Shown: piece after piece, positions 1 through 6,486 of the stretch | Position numbering within the stretch: position 1 is the stretch's first letter | How the letters are laid out: every line of letters begins with the position of its first letter | Assembly: GCA_025963815.1 (NCBI GenBank) | Contig: JAOQAA010000598.1 | Coordinates: forward strand, 1-8,645 | Reading direction: 5' to 3' | DNA: 8,645 nt | DNA from: Capsulimonas sp. | Lineage (GTDB): Bacteria > Armatimonadota > Armatimonadia > Armatimonadales > Capsulimonadaceae | Notes under the pieces: model-generated | Databases searched by the model: none | What the model was told of the DNA's origin: nothing | What the model saw: only the letters and a program-made list of their open reading frames with translations | Program-made: the position numbers and the translations under genes

Positions 1-458
1 TCCCCACGGCTGTCGCGCAGCCACGCGGACCCGGGTCCGCGATCCAGCATCACGACGCGCTTCTTTTTGTCGTGAAACCAGACTTTTTCACTCTTGATAT
101 GCGGATCCAGCGCGAACGCGCCCTCCACCGGAAGAGGCGGCGGCAGACCACAGCTGAACTCATATTCGAGATCGCCGCTTCGGAATCCCAATGTCATCAC
201 CGTGGAGCCTTGCGCCGGACGCCCGACTCGAGCGACTTTGGAATTGCCGCCCGCCCACAGCGCCGACGGCATTCCACCCTCCGCCGCCAGCGCCCGCGCC
301 AGCTCTCCATTGGCGGCGGAGGCCAAGAGATACATGGACTGGTAAAGATTGCTCTTGCCGCATCCATTGGCGCCCACAAGTATGTTGATTCGCTGAAATT
401 GGATGTAAATGCTTCGGATCGACCGATATCCAGAGACACTGAGCTGCGTGATCGCCAT
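1..458 (-). CDS. AAA-family predicted ATPase (RecF/SMC-like), N-terminal part only
   Basis: The reading frame is open from an ATG at 456-458 to the left edge of the window, so 152 N-terminal residues are visible and the C-terminus is missing. The protein begins MAITQLSVSGYRSIRS, a first beta-strand typical of RecF/SMC-like ATPases. A Walker A motif, GANGCGKS, follows at residues 29-36, then a segment with EGGMPSALWAGG. This pattern fits the COG4637-type 'predicted ATPase' group (AAA_21-like), recalled from family knowledge and not searched. Walker B and signature motifs would lie beyond the window. A GGAG sequence sits about 6 bases before the ATG. The gene starts 40 bases after the tetR stop on the same strand and may be its co-transcribed downstream partner. 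Substrate and pathway are unknown; members of this group are poorly characterised, and some relatives act with nucleases. Confidence 0.85.
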   Translation of the reverse strand, partial: MAITQLSVSGYRSIRSIYIQFQRINILVGANGCGKSNLYQSMYLLASAANGELARALAAEGGMPSALWAGGNSKVARVGRPAQGSTVMTLGFRSGDLEYEFSCGLPPPLPVEGAFALDPHIKSEKVWFHDKKKRVVMLDRGPGSAWLRDSRG

Positions 459-498
459 AATCTCCGTTGTTCTCGGCTTTCCCGTGCATCTCCTCTAT

Positions 499-1131
499 TT
501 ACACCTCTCCCGCAGACCCCGCTTCTGTCGGCCACGCGCGCATCGCCATCTGCGCGACGCGCCATAGTTCCTCCCGATTGGCTCCAGAGGCGGCTTGCAC
601 ATCCATGCCCTGGATCACCGTGGTGAGAAAACGGGCGAGGTCGGCGCAGTCGGTATCGGCGGGCAGGTCGGCGTCGGCCACGCCGCGCTCCAAACGCTCA
701 CGGACGCGCGCTTCGCCCGCCGCGCGTTCTTCGATCAGCCGGCGGCGAATCGGCTCCGACTCGTCTCCGCAGGCAAGCGCGCCCTGCACCAGCATGCATC
801 CCGACGGGTTTTCAGGCGCCATCAGCAGGTTAATCACGCCCGCGAAGAGCTTCTCGATCGACAGACGCGCGTTCGGTTCGGCAAGCGCGCCGCAAACATA
901 AGACGCCGGGCCATCTTTGTATCGATCGAGCGCCTTACGAAACAGCTCCTCTTTATTGCCAAAGGCGGCGTAAAGGCTCGGCCGATTGATCCCCATCGCT
1001 TCCGTCAGATCGGACAGCGACGCTCCCTCATACCCCTTGCGCCAAAACACTTGCAGCGCCTGGTCCAGCGCCACATCGGCGTCGAAGGCGCGAGGACGGC
1101 CACGCGCCGAAGATTCTTTTTGCATTTCCAT
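499..1131 (-). CDS. TetR/AcrR-family transcriptional repressor
   Basis: A 210-residue protein of normal TetR length. The N-terminal DNA-binding domain is clear: a basic arm (ARGRPRAF) at about 9-16, a helix with ALQVFWRKGYEGASLSDL, and the helix-turn-helix and following helix at about 37-64 (EAMGINRPSLYAAFGNKEELF). The C-terminal ligand and dimer domain is variable, as usual, so the inducer cannot be predicted. I chose the ATG at 1129-1131. An upstream in-frame start would fall inside the divergent promoter, and the next ATG is at 1123-1125. There is no SD; a -10-like TATACT ends 7 bases before the ATG, suggesting a leaderless mRNA. The gene diverges from an SDR gene, and a perfect inverted repeat lies over the SDR promoter. 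By the usual TetR logic it represses that gene and perhaps itself. The start could differ by two codons. Confidence 0.93.
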   Translation of the reverse strand: MEMQKESSARGRPRAFDADVALDQALQVFWRKGYEGASLSDLTEAMGINRPSLYAAFGNKEELFRKALDRYKDGPASYVCGALAEPNARLSIEKLFAGVINLLMAPENPSGCMLVQGALACGDESEPIRRRLIEERAAGEARVRERLERGVADADLPADTDCADLARFLTTVIQGMDVQAASGANREELWRVAQMAMRAWPTEAGSAGEV

Positions 1132-1138
1132 ACTTATT

Positions 1139-1167
1139 AGTATATAACTATTGACAGACGGCGTCAA
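1139..1167 (-). promoter_or_regulatory. Predicted tetR promoter
   Basis: Read on the minus strand, TTGACG (1162-1167) and TATACT (1139-1144) are separated by 17 bases, matching 5/6 and 5/6 of the sigma-70-type consensus. Transcription would start at about 1132, at or next to the ATG at 1131, so the message would have essentially no leader. An imperfect palindrome TAGT-N5-ACTA (1138-1150) covers the -10 box and could be a second, weaker repressor site. No experimental support; consensus match only. Confidence 0.6.
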
Positions 1168-1180
1168 GGGGCGGTATATC
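1151..1180 (+). promoter_or_regulatory. Predicted SDR promoter
   Basis: TTGACA (1151-1156) is a perfect -35 hexamer. An 18-base spacer leads to TATATC (1175-1180), a 4/6 -10 match. Transcription would start near 1187, giving a leader of about 34 bases that includes the SD. The -35 boxes of this promoter and of the divergent tetR promoter are interleaved within TTGAC-N7-GTCAA (1151-1167), so two polymerases could not bind at once. The -10 lies inside the predicted operator. Confidence 0.6.
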
Positions 1181-1187
1181 TATACCG
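1172..1187. promoter_or_regulatory. Predicted TetR-family operator
   Basis: CGGTATATCTATACCG is a perfect inverted repeat with two 7-base arms (CGGTATA/TATACCG) around a 2-base centre. It overlaps the -10 box and start point of the SDR promoter in the gap between a tetR-type gene and its divergent neighbour. This is the standard position and size for an operator of a TetR-family repressor, so binding here should block SDR transcription. The assignment to this particular repressor is inference. Confidence 0.65.
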
Positions 1188-1220
1188 TTAGGTAAATATA
1201 TTAATCGAGGGAGAATCACT

Positions 1221-1973
1221 ATGTCCAAGAAGCTTGAAGGAAAGATCGCGCTTGTCACCGGCGGCAACAGCGGAATTGGCCTCGCCACCGCGCAGCGGTT
1301 CGTGGAGGAGGGCGCCTATGTCTACATCACGGGGCGCCGTCAGCCGGAATTAGATGCAGCCGTGTCGCTGATCGGAAGCAACGTGACGGCGATCCAGGCG
1401 GATTCCACGAAGCTGGAAGATATCGACCGTGTTTACGCCACGATCGAAAAAGAAAAGGGTCACTTGGATGTCCTGTTCGCCAACGCCGGCGCCGGCTCGC
1501 TGCTTCCGCTAGGCTCTATCACCGAGGAGCAGTACGACAAGACGTTCGATCTCAACGTCAAGGGCGTGCTCTTCACCGTGCAAAAAGCGCTGCCGCTGAT
1601 GTCGTCAGGCGCCTCGATTGTCATCAACGCCTCCCTGGTTTCCATCAAGGGCTTCCCGGCGTTCAGCGTCTACAGCGCCACCAAGGCCGCCGTTCGCTCG
1701 TTCGCGCGCGGCTGGACGACCGATTTGAAGGGAAGCGGGATCCGCGTCAACGTCGTCAGCCCCGGCGTCGTCCCTACCCCAGCCTACAATCTGCTGGGAC
1801 TGAACGAGGAGCAGATTCAGGGCTTCATTGAGGAGCAGGCGAAGGCGATCCCCCTGGGACGAGTCGGCACGCCCGATGAGATCGCCAAGGCGGTCGTGTT
1901 CCTTGCGTCCGACGACAGCAGCTTCGTCAACGGCGTCGAATTGTTTGTGGATGGCGGTCAGGGCCAGATTTAA
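1221..1973 (+). CDS. Short-chain dehydrogenase/reductase (SDR), classical type
   Basis: A 250-residue classical SDR, the normal family length. The Rossmann glycine motif TGGNSGIG is at residues 13-20 and the NAG motif starts at N88. The catalytic tetrad is complete: N112, S138, Y151 and K155 (YSATK). The C-terminal FVNG...VDGG signature is also present. The stretch after the second strand (ITGRRQ) has arginines where NAD-type enzymes carry Asp, which suggests NADP(H) preference; this is inference. The substrate cannot be told from sequence. SD GAGGGAG (1207-1213) lies 7 bases before the ATG. The gene is divergent from a TetR repressor, has a good promoter and operator, and ends facing the mtfA-like gene. 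SDRs under TetR control often respond to reactive aldehydes, quinones or xenobiotics, which is only a general expectation here. Confidence 0.95.
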   Translation: MSKKLEGKIALVTGGNSGIGLATAQRFVEEGAYVYITGRRQPELDAAVSLIGSNVTAIQADSTKLEDIDRVYATIEKEKGHLDVLFANAGAGSLLPLGSITEEQYDKTFDLNVKGVLFTVQKALPLMSSGASIVINASLVSIKGFPAFSVYSATKAAVRSFARGWTTDLKGSGIRVNVVSPGVVPTPAYNLLGLNEEQIQGFIEEQAKAIPLGRVGTPDEIAKAVVFLASDDSSFVNGVELFVDGGQGQI

Positions 1974-1977
1974 GATT

Positions 1978-2016
1978 TGGCCCCTCCGCCCCGGGAGAAG
2001 ATGGCCCCTCCGCCCC
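1978..2016. repeat. Direct repeat: extra half-copy beside the hairpin element
   Basis: The 15-mer TGGCCCCTCCGCCCC occurs at 1978-1992 and again at 2002-2016, 24 bases apart. The second copy is the outer part of the left arm of the long inverted repeat; the first looks like a truncated arm of the same element. It lies directly after the SDR stop codon. Confidence 0.85.
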
Positions 2017-2084
2017 AATTCTGGGGGACCCGATTTCGGAGATTGGCATTTTCCGGTCCCCCAGAATTGGGGCGGAGGGGCCAT
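2001..2084. repeat. Perfect 30-bp inverted repeat (REP/MITE-like hairpin) between convergent genes
   Basis: The arms at 2001-2030 and 2055-2084 are exact reverse complements over all 30 bases and enclose a 24-base loop. With a G-T wobble the pairing can extend three more bases outward. Each arm also contains its own small palindrome, CCCCAATTCTGGGG, so it could form nested stems. The element fills the gap between the SDR stop (1973) and the mtfA stop (2086), ending one base from the latter. It could serve as a bidirectional transcription barrier, but there is no strong U tract on either side (only TTTT on the plus strand). Its G+C-rich make-up and partial extra copy suggest a dispersed repeat family. 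Confidence 0.9.
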
Positions 2085-2085
2085 T

Positions 2086-2883
2086 TTACAATTGCCCATG
2101 CGCGCGAAGCATGGCCTCGACACGCACGGCGGGGTCCTGGCCGTAGAAGTCCTGGAAGATCTTGTACAACTGCGGGTGGAAGTGGCGCATCTCCCGCGGC
2201 TGTTCGAAGAAGCATTCGGTGGCGACAGCGAAGAACTCGGCGGGGTTCGTGGCGCCGTACTGATTGAGCAGCGTCGGGACGCCGTCGTGCGCGGCGTTCA
2301 CCAGAAATTGGAACTCGGCGCTCATGACCTCGGACCACCGCTCCTGCGCCTCTCGGCCGCTGAGCTTGGGCACGCCGTCCGCGCGCCCGTCCCGGTAATC
2401 GAGCTTGTGCGCGAACTCGTGCAGCACGACATTGCGGCCGTCGCCGCCGATCCGCCCGCCCGTCAGCGCCTCCGGCCACGATACGATCACCGGGCCCTGG
2501 CTCCACGCCTCCCCTAATCGATAGCTTGGCGTTTCGCTCACCACCCGCCCCGGCCCGACAGTCTGCTCCATCGCGACATAGTCGTACGGATAAACTAAGA
2601 TCGCCTCGACATTGGCGAAATAATCGTGCGGCGTTCCCAGCAGCAGGATCGCCGCCTGCGCCGCGATCGTCACCTGGATCTCCGGCGTCATCACCAGCCC
2701 CTTACACCCCTCCCAGTTCTTCTCGTCGATGATGACCCGCAGAATATCGTGCAGCGACGCCCGCTCGCCCTCACTCAGCGTGTGGTAGTGCCAGACATTG
2801 CGCTGGAGATAGGGAATCCACTCAGCGGGCATCGGCTCGGCGAGCAGTTTCTTACGGCGGTTTTGAAAGAGTGTAAACGGCAT
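2086..2883 (-). CDS. mtfA: MtfA-like zinc-dependent peptidase (M90 family)
   Basis: A 265-residue cytoplasmic protein, matching the length of E. coli MtfA (Mlc titration factor A). The zinc-peptidase motif HEFAH is at residues 155-159 (zinc ligands H155 and H159, catalytic E156). The third ligand is probably E216 in NPAEFFAVATECFFE. Other family landmarks are LLLG and the YP.DYV region before the motif. In E. coli, MtfA binds the glucose repressor Mlc and is a gluzincin-type aminopeptidase; Mlc itself is not general among bacteria, so the target here is unknown. I chose the ATG at 2881-2883 because the in-frame TTG 21 bases upstream adds residues outside the family. No strong SD is visible. 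It lies downstream of msrA but behind a terminator, so it probably has its own promoter, which I could not pinpoint in 2884-2991. Confidence 0.9.
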   Translation of the reverse strand: MPFTLFQNRRKKLLAEPMPAEWIPYLQRNVWHYHTLSEGERASLHDILRVIIDEKNWEGCKGLVMTPEIQVTIAAQAAILLLGTPHDYFANVEAILVYPYDYVAMEQTVGPGRVVSETPSYRLGEAWSQGPVIVSWPEALTGGRIGGDGRNVVLHEFAHKLDYRDGRADGVPKLSGREAQERWSEVMSAEFQFLVNAAHDGVPTLLNQYGATNPAEFFAVATECFFEQPREMRHFHPQLYKIFQDFYGQDPAVRVEAMLRAHGQL

Positions 2884-2991
2884 TGGCTTTTGTCTCGTCA
2901 GCAATCAGGCGGTCTTCTTAACTTCTCTACGGATATTGACACGCCCCGCGTTAGCGACGGCTCGGCTCGCAGAGAGGTTTTTCAGAAAGGT

Positions 2992-3023
2992 AAAAAAAGA
3001 GCCACCCCGATTCGGGGCGGCTC
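2992..3023 (-). terminator. Rho-independent terminator of msrA
   Basis: On the minus strand an 11-bp stem (GAGCCGCCCCG pairing with CGGGGTGGCTC, one G-U pair) closes a 3-base AAT loop and is followed at once by seven T (2992-2998). It begins 27 bases after the msrA stop codon. This is a classic intrinsic terminator and separates the msrA and mtfA transcripts. Confidence 0.93.
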
Positions 3024-3050
3024 CTCAAACATAATCGATTTCGGTTTTGA

Positions 3051-3734
3051 TTACTTCAGCCGCGCCTTGTTCTCTTTTTCAAAGTGCGCGATCTCGGGAG
3101 CGACGACGCTCGCGCAGTACGGCTCATACGGGTGCTTGGCGTAGTAATCGAAGTGGTACGCCTCGGCCTTGTAGAAGTTGGTGAACAACGCGACCTGCGT
3201 CACGATCGGGTCCATTCCTGGATGCGACTTCTGGTACTCGGCCTTCACCTGGATCGCCGTCGCCTTCTGTTCGGGTGACTGATAGAAGATCGCCGACCGA
3301 TACTGCGTCCCCTCATCCGGCCCCTGCCGGTTGAGCGTCGTGGGGTCATGCGCCCCAAAGAAAATCGTGATCAGATCATGATACGAGACGACTTTCGGAT
3401 CGAACGTGATCTGGACGCTCTCCGCGTAGCCCGTGCCGCCCGTGCAGACTTCGTCGTACGTCGGGCTGGGCGTAGCTCCGCCCGCGTAACCCGGTTCGAC
3501 CTTCGAGACGCCTTTGAGCTTCTGATACATCGCCTGGTTCGACCAGAAACACCCGGCGGCAAGCGTCGCGATCTCCTGGCCAGCCGGCGGCTTCGGCGGC
3601 TTCTGGACCAGATTAGCCGGCGTCGCGGGAATGGTTCGCGATGTCGTCTTCGCCACCGATCCGGCGACAAACCAGCCGGCGATTCCGACGACTAAAATCA
3701 CCCAAAGCGCATTGCGGCGAAAAAATTCATTCAT
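3051..3734 (-). CDS. msrA: Peptide methionine-S-sulfoxide reductase MsrA, membrane-anchored
   Basis: A 227-residue protein. The MsrA domain spans about 54-220. The catalytic motif GCFW is at 61-64 (nucleophile C62), followed by GYAGG (82-86), the acidic residue in GYAESVQ (E105), HDPTTLNRQG.D.GTQYRSAIF (129-150), and PYC with a probable resolving C207. It reduces the S-epimer of methionine sulfoxide in proteins. Unlike cytosolic MsrA it has an N-terminal hydrophobic segment (about 9-27) after MNEFFRR and then a proline-rich linker to about residue 52. It should therefore be tethered to the membrane with the enzyme outside the cytoplasm, or be exported by a signal peptide. Its electron donor there is not encoded nearby. 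An AGGA lies about a dozen bases before the ATG. It is transcribed alone, ending at the terminator at 2992-3023. Confidence 0.95.
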   Translation of the reverse strand: MNEFFRRNALWVILVVGIAGWFVAGSVAKTTSRTIPATPANLVQKPPKPPAGQEIATLAAGCFWSNQAMYQKLKGVSKVEPGYAGGATPSPTYDEVCTGGTGYAESVQITFDPKVVSYHDLITIFFGAHDPTTLNRQGPDEGTQYRSAIFYQSPEQKATAIQVKAEYQKSHPGMDPIVTQVALFTNFYKAEAYHFDYYAKHPYEPYCASVVAPEIAHFEKENKARLK

Positions 3735-3862
3735 TGGCTTTGATTCCTATCTATCGACGGGAGTGGTGAGCGTTCTGCTCCATATGTCTCGCCTCATTGC
3801 CCCGCCCACTCTTCATAACGAACAAGGATCGCCAAAAGTTCGAACATCTTTTTAAGGAAATA

Positions 3863-4099
3863 TTACCAGAACCGCTTCATCAGGACGACACCGGCGATGC
3901 CGCCGATCAGCGCCATGACGCCGACGACGATAATGATCCCCACAATGTATACCGCAAAAACGCCAATATCGCTGATCTGCCCTGTCGGCTTCGGCTGCAG
4001 GGCGCAGAATATCCAAATTCCAAGGAATGCGACTCCGATCCCCAGAACGGCTCCGATCGTGAAACGAAGGACTGCGCCGAGTATCGTCCACAGAGACAT
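3863..4099 (-). CDS. Small two-helix membrane protein, unknown function
   Basis: A 78-residue protein with two hydrophobic stretches, about 13-34 and 46-74, joined by a short polar loop (QPKPTGQISD) and ending MKRFW. I do not recognise a family. I chose the ATG at 4097-4099, which has GGGGG about 8 bases upstream and starts 5 bases after the stop of the SUKH-3-like gene. A longer version from an ATG at 4126 would overlap that gene by 22 bases and is less likely. The tight spacing indicates a two-gene operon with the SUKH-3-like protein. It could be a membrane partner or an independent small protein; nothing in the sequence decides. Confidence 0.75.
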   Translation of the reverse strand: MSLWTILGAVLRFTIGAVLGIGVAFLGIWIFCALQPKPTGQISDIGVFAVYIVGIIIVVGVMALIGGIAGVVLMKRFW

Positions 4100-4104
4100 G
4101 GCTG

Positions 4105-4578
4105 TTACCCCCAGTGTGTGATCCATTCACCATGGAGAGTAAGATCGAATACTTCTTCCATGATCAGCAGTTCCAGCGCTTCTTCTCCGGAAGCGGCGAT
4201 CCTGTAAAGATCGATCCCGTCGATATTTTGTGAAGTCATCTGCATATGCCGGTAGACCCGCCCTGAGGTGTCCATATGCAGATCGACATTTTCGCACCAG
4301 CACACCCCGATACTGTAGAGTGTCAGGTTAAGATTGGGGCTCAAATGAGAGACCGGCCGCCTGCCGATCACATCGCTGATCAGCGTATTCAAGCCCGAAT
4401 CTCCAATCACCGTTTCGATCTCCAAATCGCCGTAACGTCTCAGGAACTCGCAGACCGGCGCGCAGAGCTCGTTTCCGGACGAGATCACGGCGCGCTCATA
4501 TTCGGAAATGTCGATGTATCGGTCCTCACGCCAGCCGCTCGCGATCATTAAACGTTCTACTTCGGTAGAAAACCCCAT
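4105..4578 (-). CDS. SUKH-3-like (immunity-type) protein
   Basis: A 157-residue soluble acidic protein. Its layout matches the SUKH-3 branch of the SMI1/KNR4 superfamily as I know it. It has an N-terminal ASGWREDRYIDISEYE segment (13-28), then PVCEFLRRYGDL (41-52), a central strand region, DTSGRVYRH (103-111), and a C-terminal helix GEEALELLI (131-139). Many SUKH proteins neutralise toxins of contact-dependent or secreted polymorphic toxin systems, while others have housekeeping roles. No toxin is visible in the window, so an immunity role is inference. The start is secure: GGAGG lies about 8 bases before the ATG, and no upstream gene is close. It is the first gene of a two-gene unit with the small membrane protein. 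Confidence 0.78.
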   Translation of the reverse strand: MGFSTEVERLMIASGWREDRYIDISEYERAVISSGNELCAPVCEFLRRYGDLEIETVIGDSGLNTLISDVIGRRPVSHLSPNLNLTLYSIGVCWCENVDLHMDTSGRVYRHMQMTSQNIDGIDLYRIAASGEEALELLIMEEVFDLTLHGEWITHWG

Positions 4579-4615
4579 GGTTTTTATCCTCCGTACGATC
4601 CCTATCCCAGATACC

Positions 4616-4644
4616 AGTATACAGACAAAACGAATCCCTGAAAT
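4616..4644 (-). promoter_or_regulatory. Possible promoter for the SUKH-3-like operon
   Basis: On the minus strand TATACT (4616-4621) is a 5/6 match to a -10 box. The -35 region 17 bases upstream (ATTTCA, 4639-4644) is poor. A start near 4609 would leave a leader of about 30 bases containing the GGAGG ribosome site. Weak evidence; position and the -10 match only. Confidence 0.35.
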
Positions 4645-4721
4645 GGGGCAAAGGACCTATTTCCATGGAATTATTGTCGGAGAACGCAGGGAAGCGGCGG
4701 CGCGGAACAGAATAAGCTCCC

Positions 4722-6425
4722 ATGCTTCAAGGCAAACGTTTTATCATTCATGGAATCAGCCGGCTGGCGGTGCGGGTCGCGCGGACGCTCGCGGCTTCAA
4801 ACGCGGAAGTGACGGTGCTGCGGCGGCCGAGTGACGGCGACGAGTTTATACGGATGCTGCCGCCTGGGGCGCGGGTGCTGGAGACGAACGCCGATGAGGA
4901 TGTGCGGCGCTTGGTGGAGGCGGGCGCGGCGCGGGCGGATTGTCTGCTGGCGCTGGGCGATGATGATCTCGATAACCTGCGGGCGGCGGTGGCGGCGCAC
5001 ACCGCCGCGCCAGAGCTCCCCGTGGTGCTGCGGACGTTCGATCCAGGGCTTGCCGATCAATTGGAGCAGGGTCTCAATATTCGGCGCGCTTACAGCATGT
5101 CCGCACTGGCCGCACCTGCATTTATCGCCGCAGCCTGCGGCGACGAAGTACTGGAAACGCTGCGTCTGGGCGACGGCGAAGCGCCGATCTGCCGTCTGGT
5201 CGTGCGGCCGGGATCACCGTTCATCGGACGCACAACCGCGCAGGTCAAGACCCGATTCGGGTGCGGCGTTTTGGCGCGGGCGACGGAGGCCAACGACTGG
5301 CAACCGGTGCTGGGCGACGGAATGGATGCGCCAATCGGTGAAGGGGAACAGATCCTGGTGGGAGGTCCGCTTTCCCAGGTCCTGCATGTGATTTGCCGCA
5401 ATGCCGGCTGGCTGGGAGATGGAAAGCGCCGGAGAAAACGGCGAGCCGTGCGGCCCGCTCCCCGTACTCCGAGTTTGCAGCGTCGCACGCTCCTGCCCGC
5501 CGTCGCCGCTCTGCTCAGCGCGGTGCTCGTCATCTCTATCACTGTGTTCTCTTACGCCCTGCATCTGCGTCCGATCGACGCACTTTACTTCGTCATCACC
5601 ACGGTAAACGGCGACAGCAGCCTGAAAGCTAGTCCTGGGTGGCTCAAGCTTTTTGGCTGCGTCGTGATGCTGAGCGGCGGCGCTTTACTGGGGATCGTCT
5701 TTTCGTATCTCGCCGCGCTCGCCACGGCCGAACGATTGGACGAAACCATGGGACGGCGGGCGGGACGGATGAGCGGGCACGTCGTTCTGGCGGGCCTTGG
5801 GAATCTTGGCTACCGGGTGGCGCGTCTGCTGACGGAGCAAGGCATGGAGGTGGCGGTTCTGGAGATGTCCGCCACGGCGAGGTTCGCGGACGCCGTTCGC
5901 TCCATTACCCCGGTGCTGACCGGAGACGCCCGCCTCCCGGAGAACCTGGAGCGAGCCTCCGTGCGTCAGGCCGCCGCCTTTCTCGGCTGCACCAACGACG
6001 ATCTCTCCAACATCCAGGCCTGCCTGCACGTGCGCCGCGTCAATCCCGACGCCACCGTGATCGCGCGCGTCTTTGACGACGCCCTCGCCGAGCGTCTCGC
6101 CGACGCCTTTGCGATCGACCGAGCGCTCAGCGCCTCCCAGTGCGCCGTCGGCGCCTTTGTCGGCGCCGCCACCGACGAGCGCGCCCTGCGCCCCCTGCAT
6201 GTCGGCTCGCTCTCGCTGATCGCCTGCCGCTACACCATCACTCTCCCTTTCACCAAGGCCGATATGGACGCATGGCGCGCAAACGGCGTGCGCATTCTCG
6301 CCTTTCGAACGCCCGCGTCTCCGGTCCAGCCTCCCTCCGATCTCACCGGCGCGCTCGACCCCGGCGACGAAATCATCCTCTGCGGCCCCGCCGACGCCGT
6401 CCGCCAAATCATGGCGAATGTGTGA
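4722..6425 (+). CDS. RCK/TrkA-N protein with a central two-helix channel-like domain
   Basis: A 567-residue protein with the order RCK-N (about 4-120), RCK-C (about 145-225), a basic linker (KRRRKRR, 235-241), TM1 (about 256-279), a pore-like loop (285-300), TM2 (about 308-333), then a second RCK-N (352-470) and RCK-C (about 485-565). The second nucleotide fold is intact: GLGNLG at 358-363 and an acidic E381 after the second strand, fitting NAD(H). The first is degenerate (GISRLA at 11-16, arginines in place of the acid). The segment ALYFVITTVNGDSSL aligns with a K+ channel pore, but TVGYGD has become TVNGD, so normal K+ selectivity is doubtful. It probably is a nucleotide-sensing ion channel or regulator of the inner membrane. 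A stop codon 9 bases upstream fixes the start at or after this ATG. No SD is evident. Confidence 0.85.
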   Translation: MLQGKRFIIHGISRLAVRVARTLAASNAEVTVLRRPSDGDEFIRMLPPGARVLETNADEDVRRLVEAGAARADCLLALGDDDLDNLRAAVAAHTAAPELPVVLRTFDPGLADQLEQGLNIRRAYSMSALAAPAFIAAACGDEVLETLRLGDGEAPICRLVVRPGSPFIGRTTAQVKTRFGCGVLARATEANDWQPVLGDGMDAPIGEGEQILVGGPLSQVLHVICRNAGWLGDGKRRRKRRAVRPAPRTPSLQRRTLLPAVAALLSAVLVISITVFSYALHLRPIDALYFVITTVNGDSSLKASPGWLKLFGCVVMLSGGALLGIVFSYLAALATAERLDETMGRRAGRMSGHVVLAGLGNLGYRVARLLTEQGMEVAVLEMSATARFADAVRSITPVLTGDARLPENLERASVRQAAAFLGCTNDDLSNIQACLHVRRVNPDATVIARVFDDALAERLADAFAIDRALSASQCAVGAFVGAATDERALRPLHVGSLSLIACRYTITLPFTKADMDAWRANGVRILAFRTPASPVQPPSDLTGALDPGDEIILCGPADAVRQIMANV

Positions 6426-6486
6426 TGCAACCATTCAACGCAAGCGGTGTCTCACCAAACAAGGAAGCAACAAGGAGGGCGATGTG

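Noticed and set aside
1132..1167. Longer TetR version with 12 more residues
   Set aside because: It would be translated from sequence containing the tetR -35 and -10 boxes, and the extra residues are not part of the TetR fold.
1978..2084. Repeated G+C-rich motifs that might suggest a CRISPR array or a coding repeat protein (PPELGRR / PQNWGGG readings)
   Set aside because: Only one inverted pair and one half-copy, with no regular spacers; the peptide-like readings occur in several frames and are by-products of the hairpin repeat.
2884..2904. TTG start adding seven residues to the MtfA-like protein
   Set aside because: The ATG at 2881-2883 gives the normal family length; the extra residues have no SD advantage and no family match.
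3838..3845. GTTCGAAC palindrome upstream of msrA as a possible SOS or stress operator
   Set aside because: An 8-base palindrome is common by chance, does not match a LexA box layout that I know, and lies about 100 bases from the msrA start with no promoter visible beside it.
4100..4126. Longer start for the two-helix membrane protein
   Set aside because: It would overlap the SUKH-3-like gene by 22 bases, whereas the ATG at 4099 has a GGGGG site and an operon-like 5-base gap.
6418..6486. Extended N-terminus of the first His/Gly-rich protein starting at 6418
   Set aside because: It overlaps the end of the RCK gene, would add a charged segment before the helix, and ignores the strong AAGGAGGG correctly spaced from the ATG at 6487.
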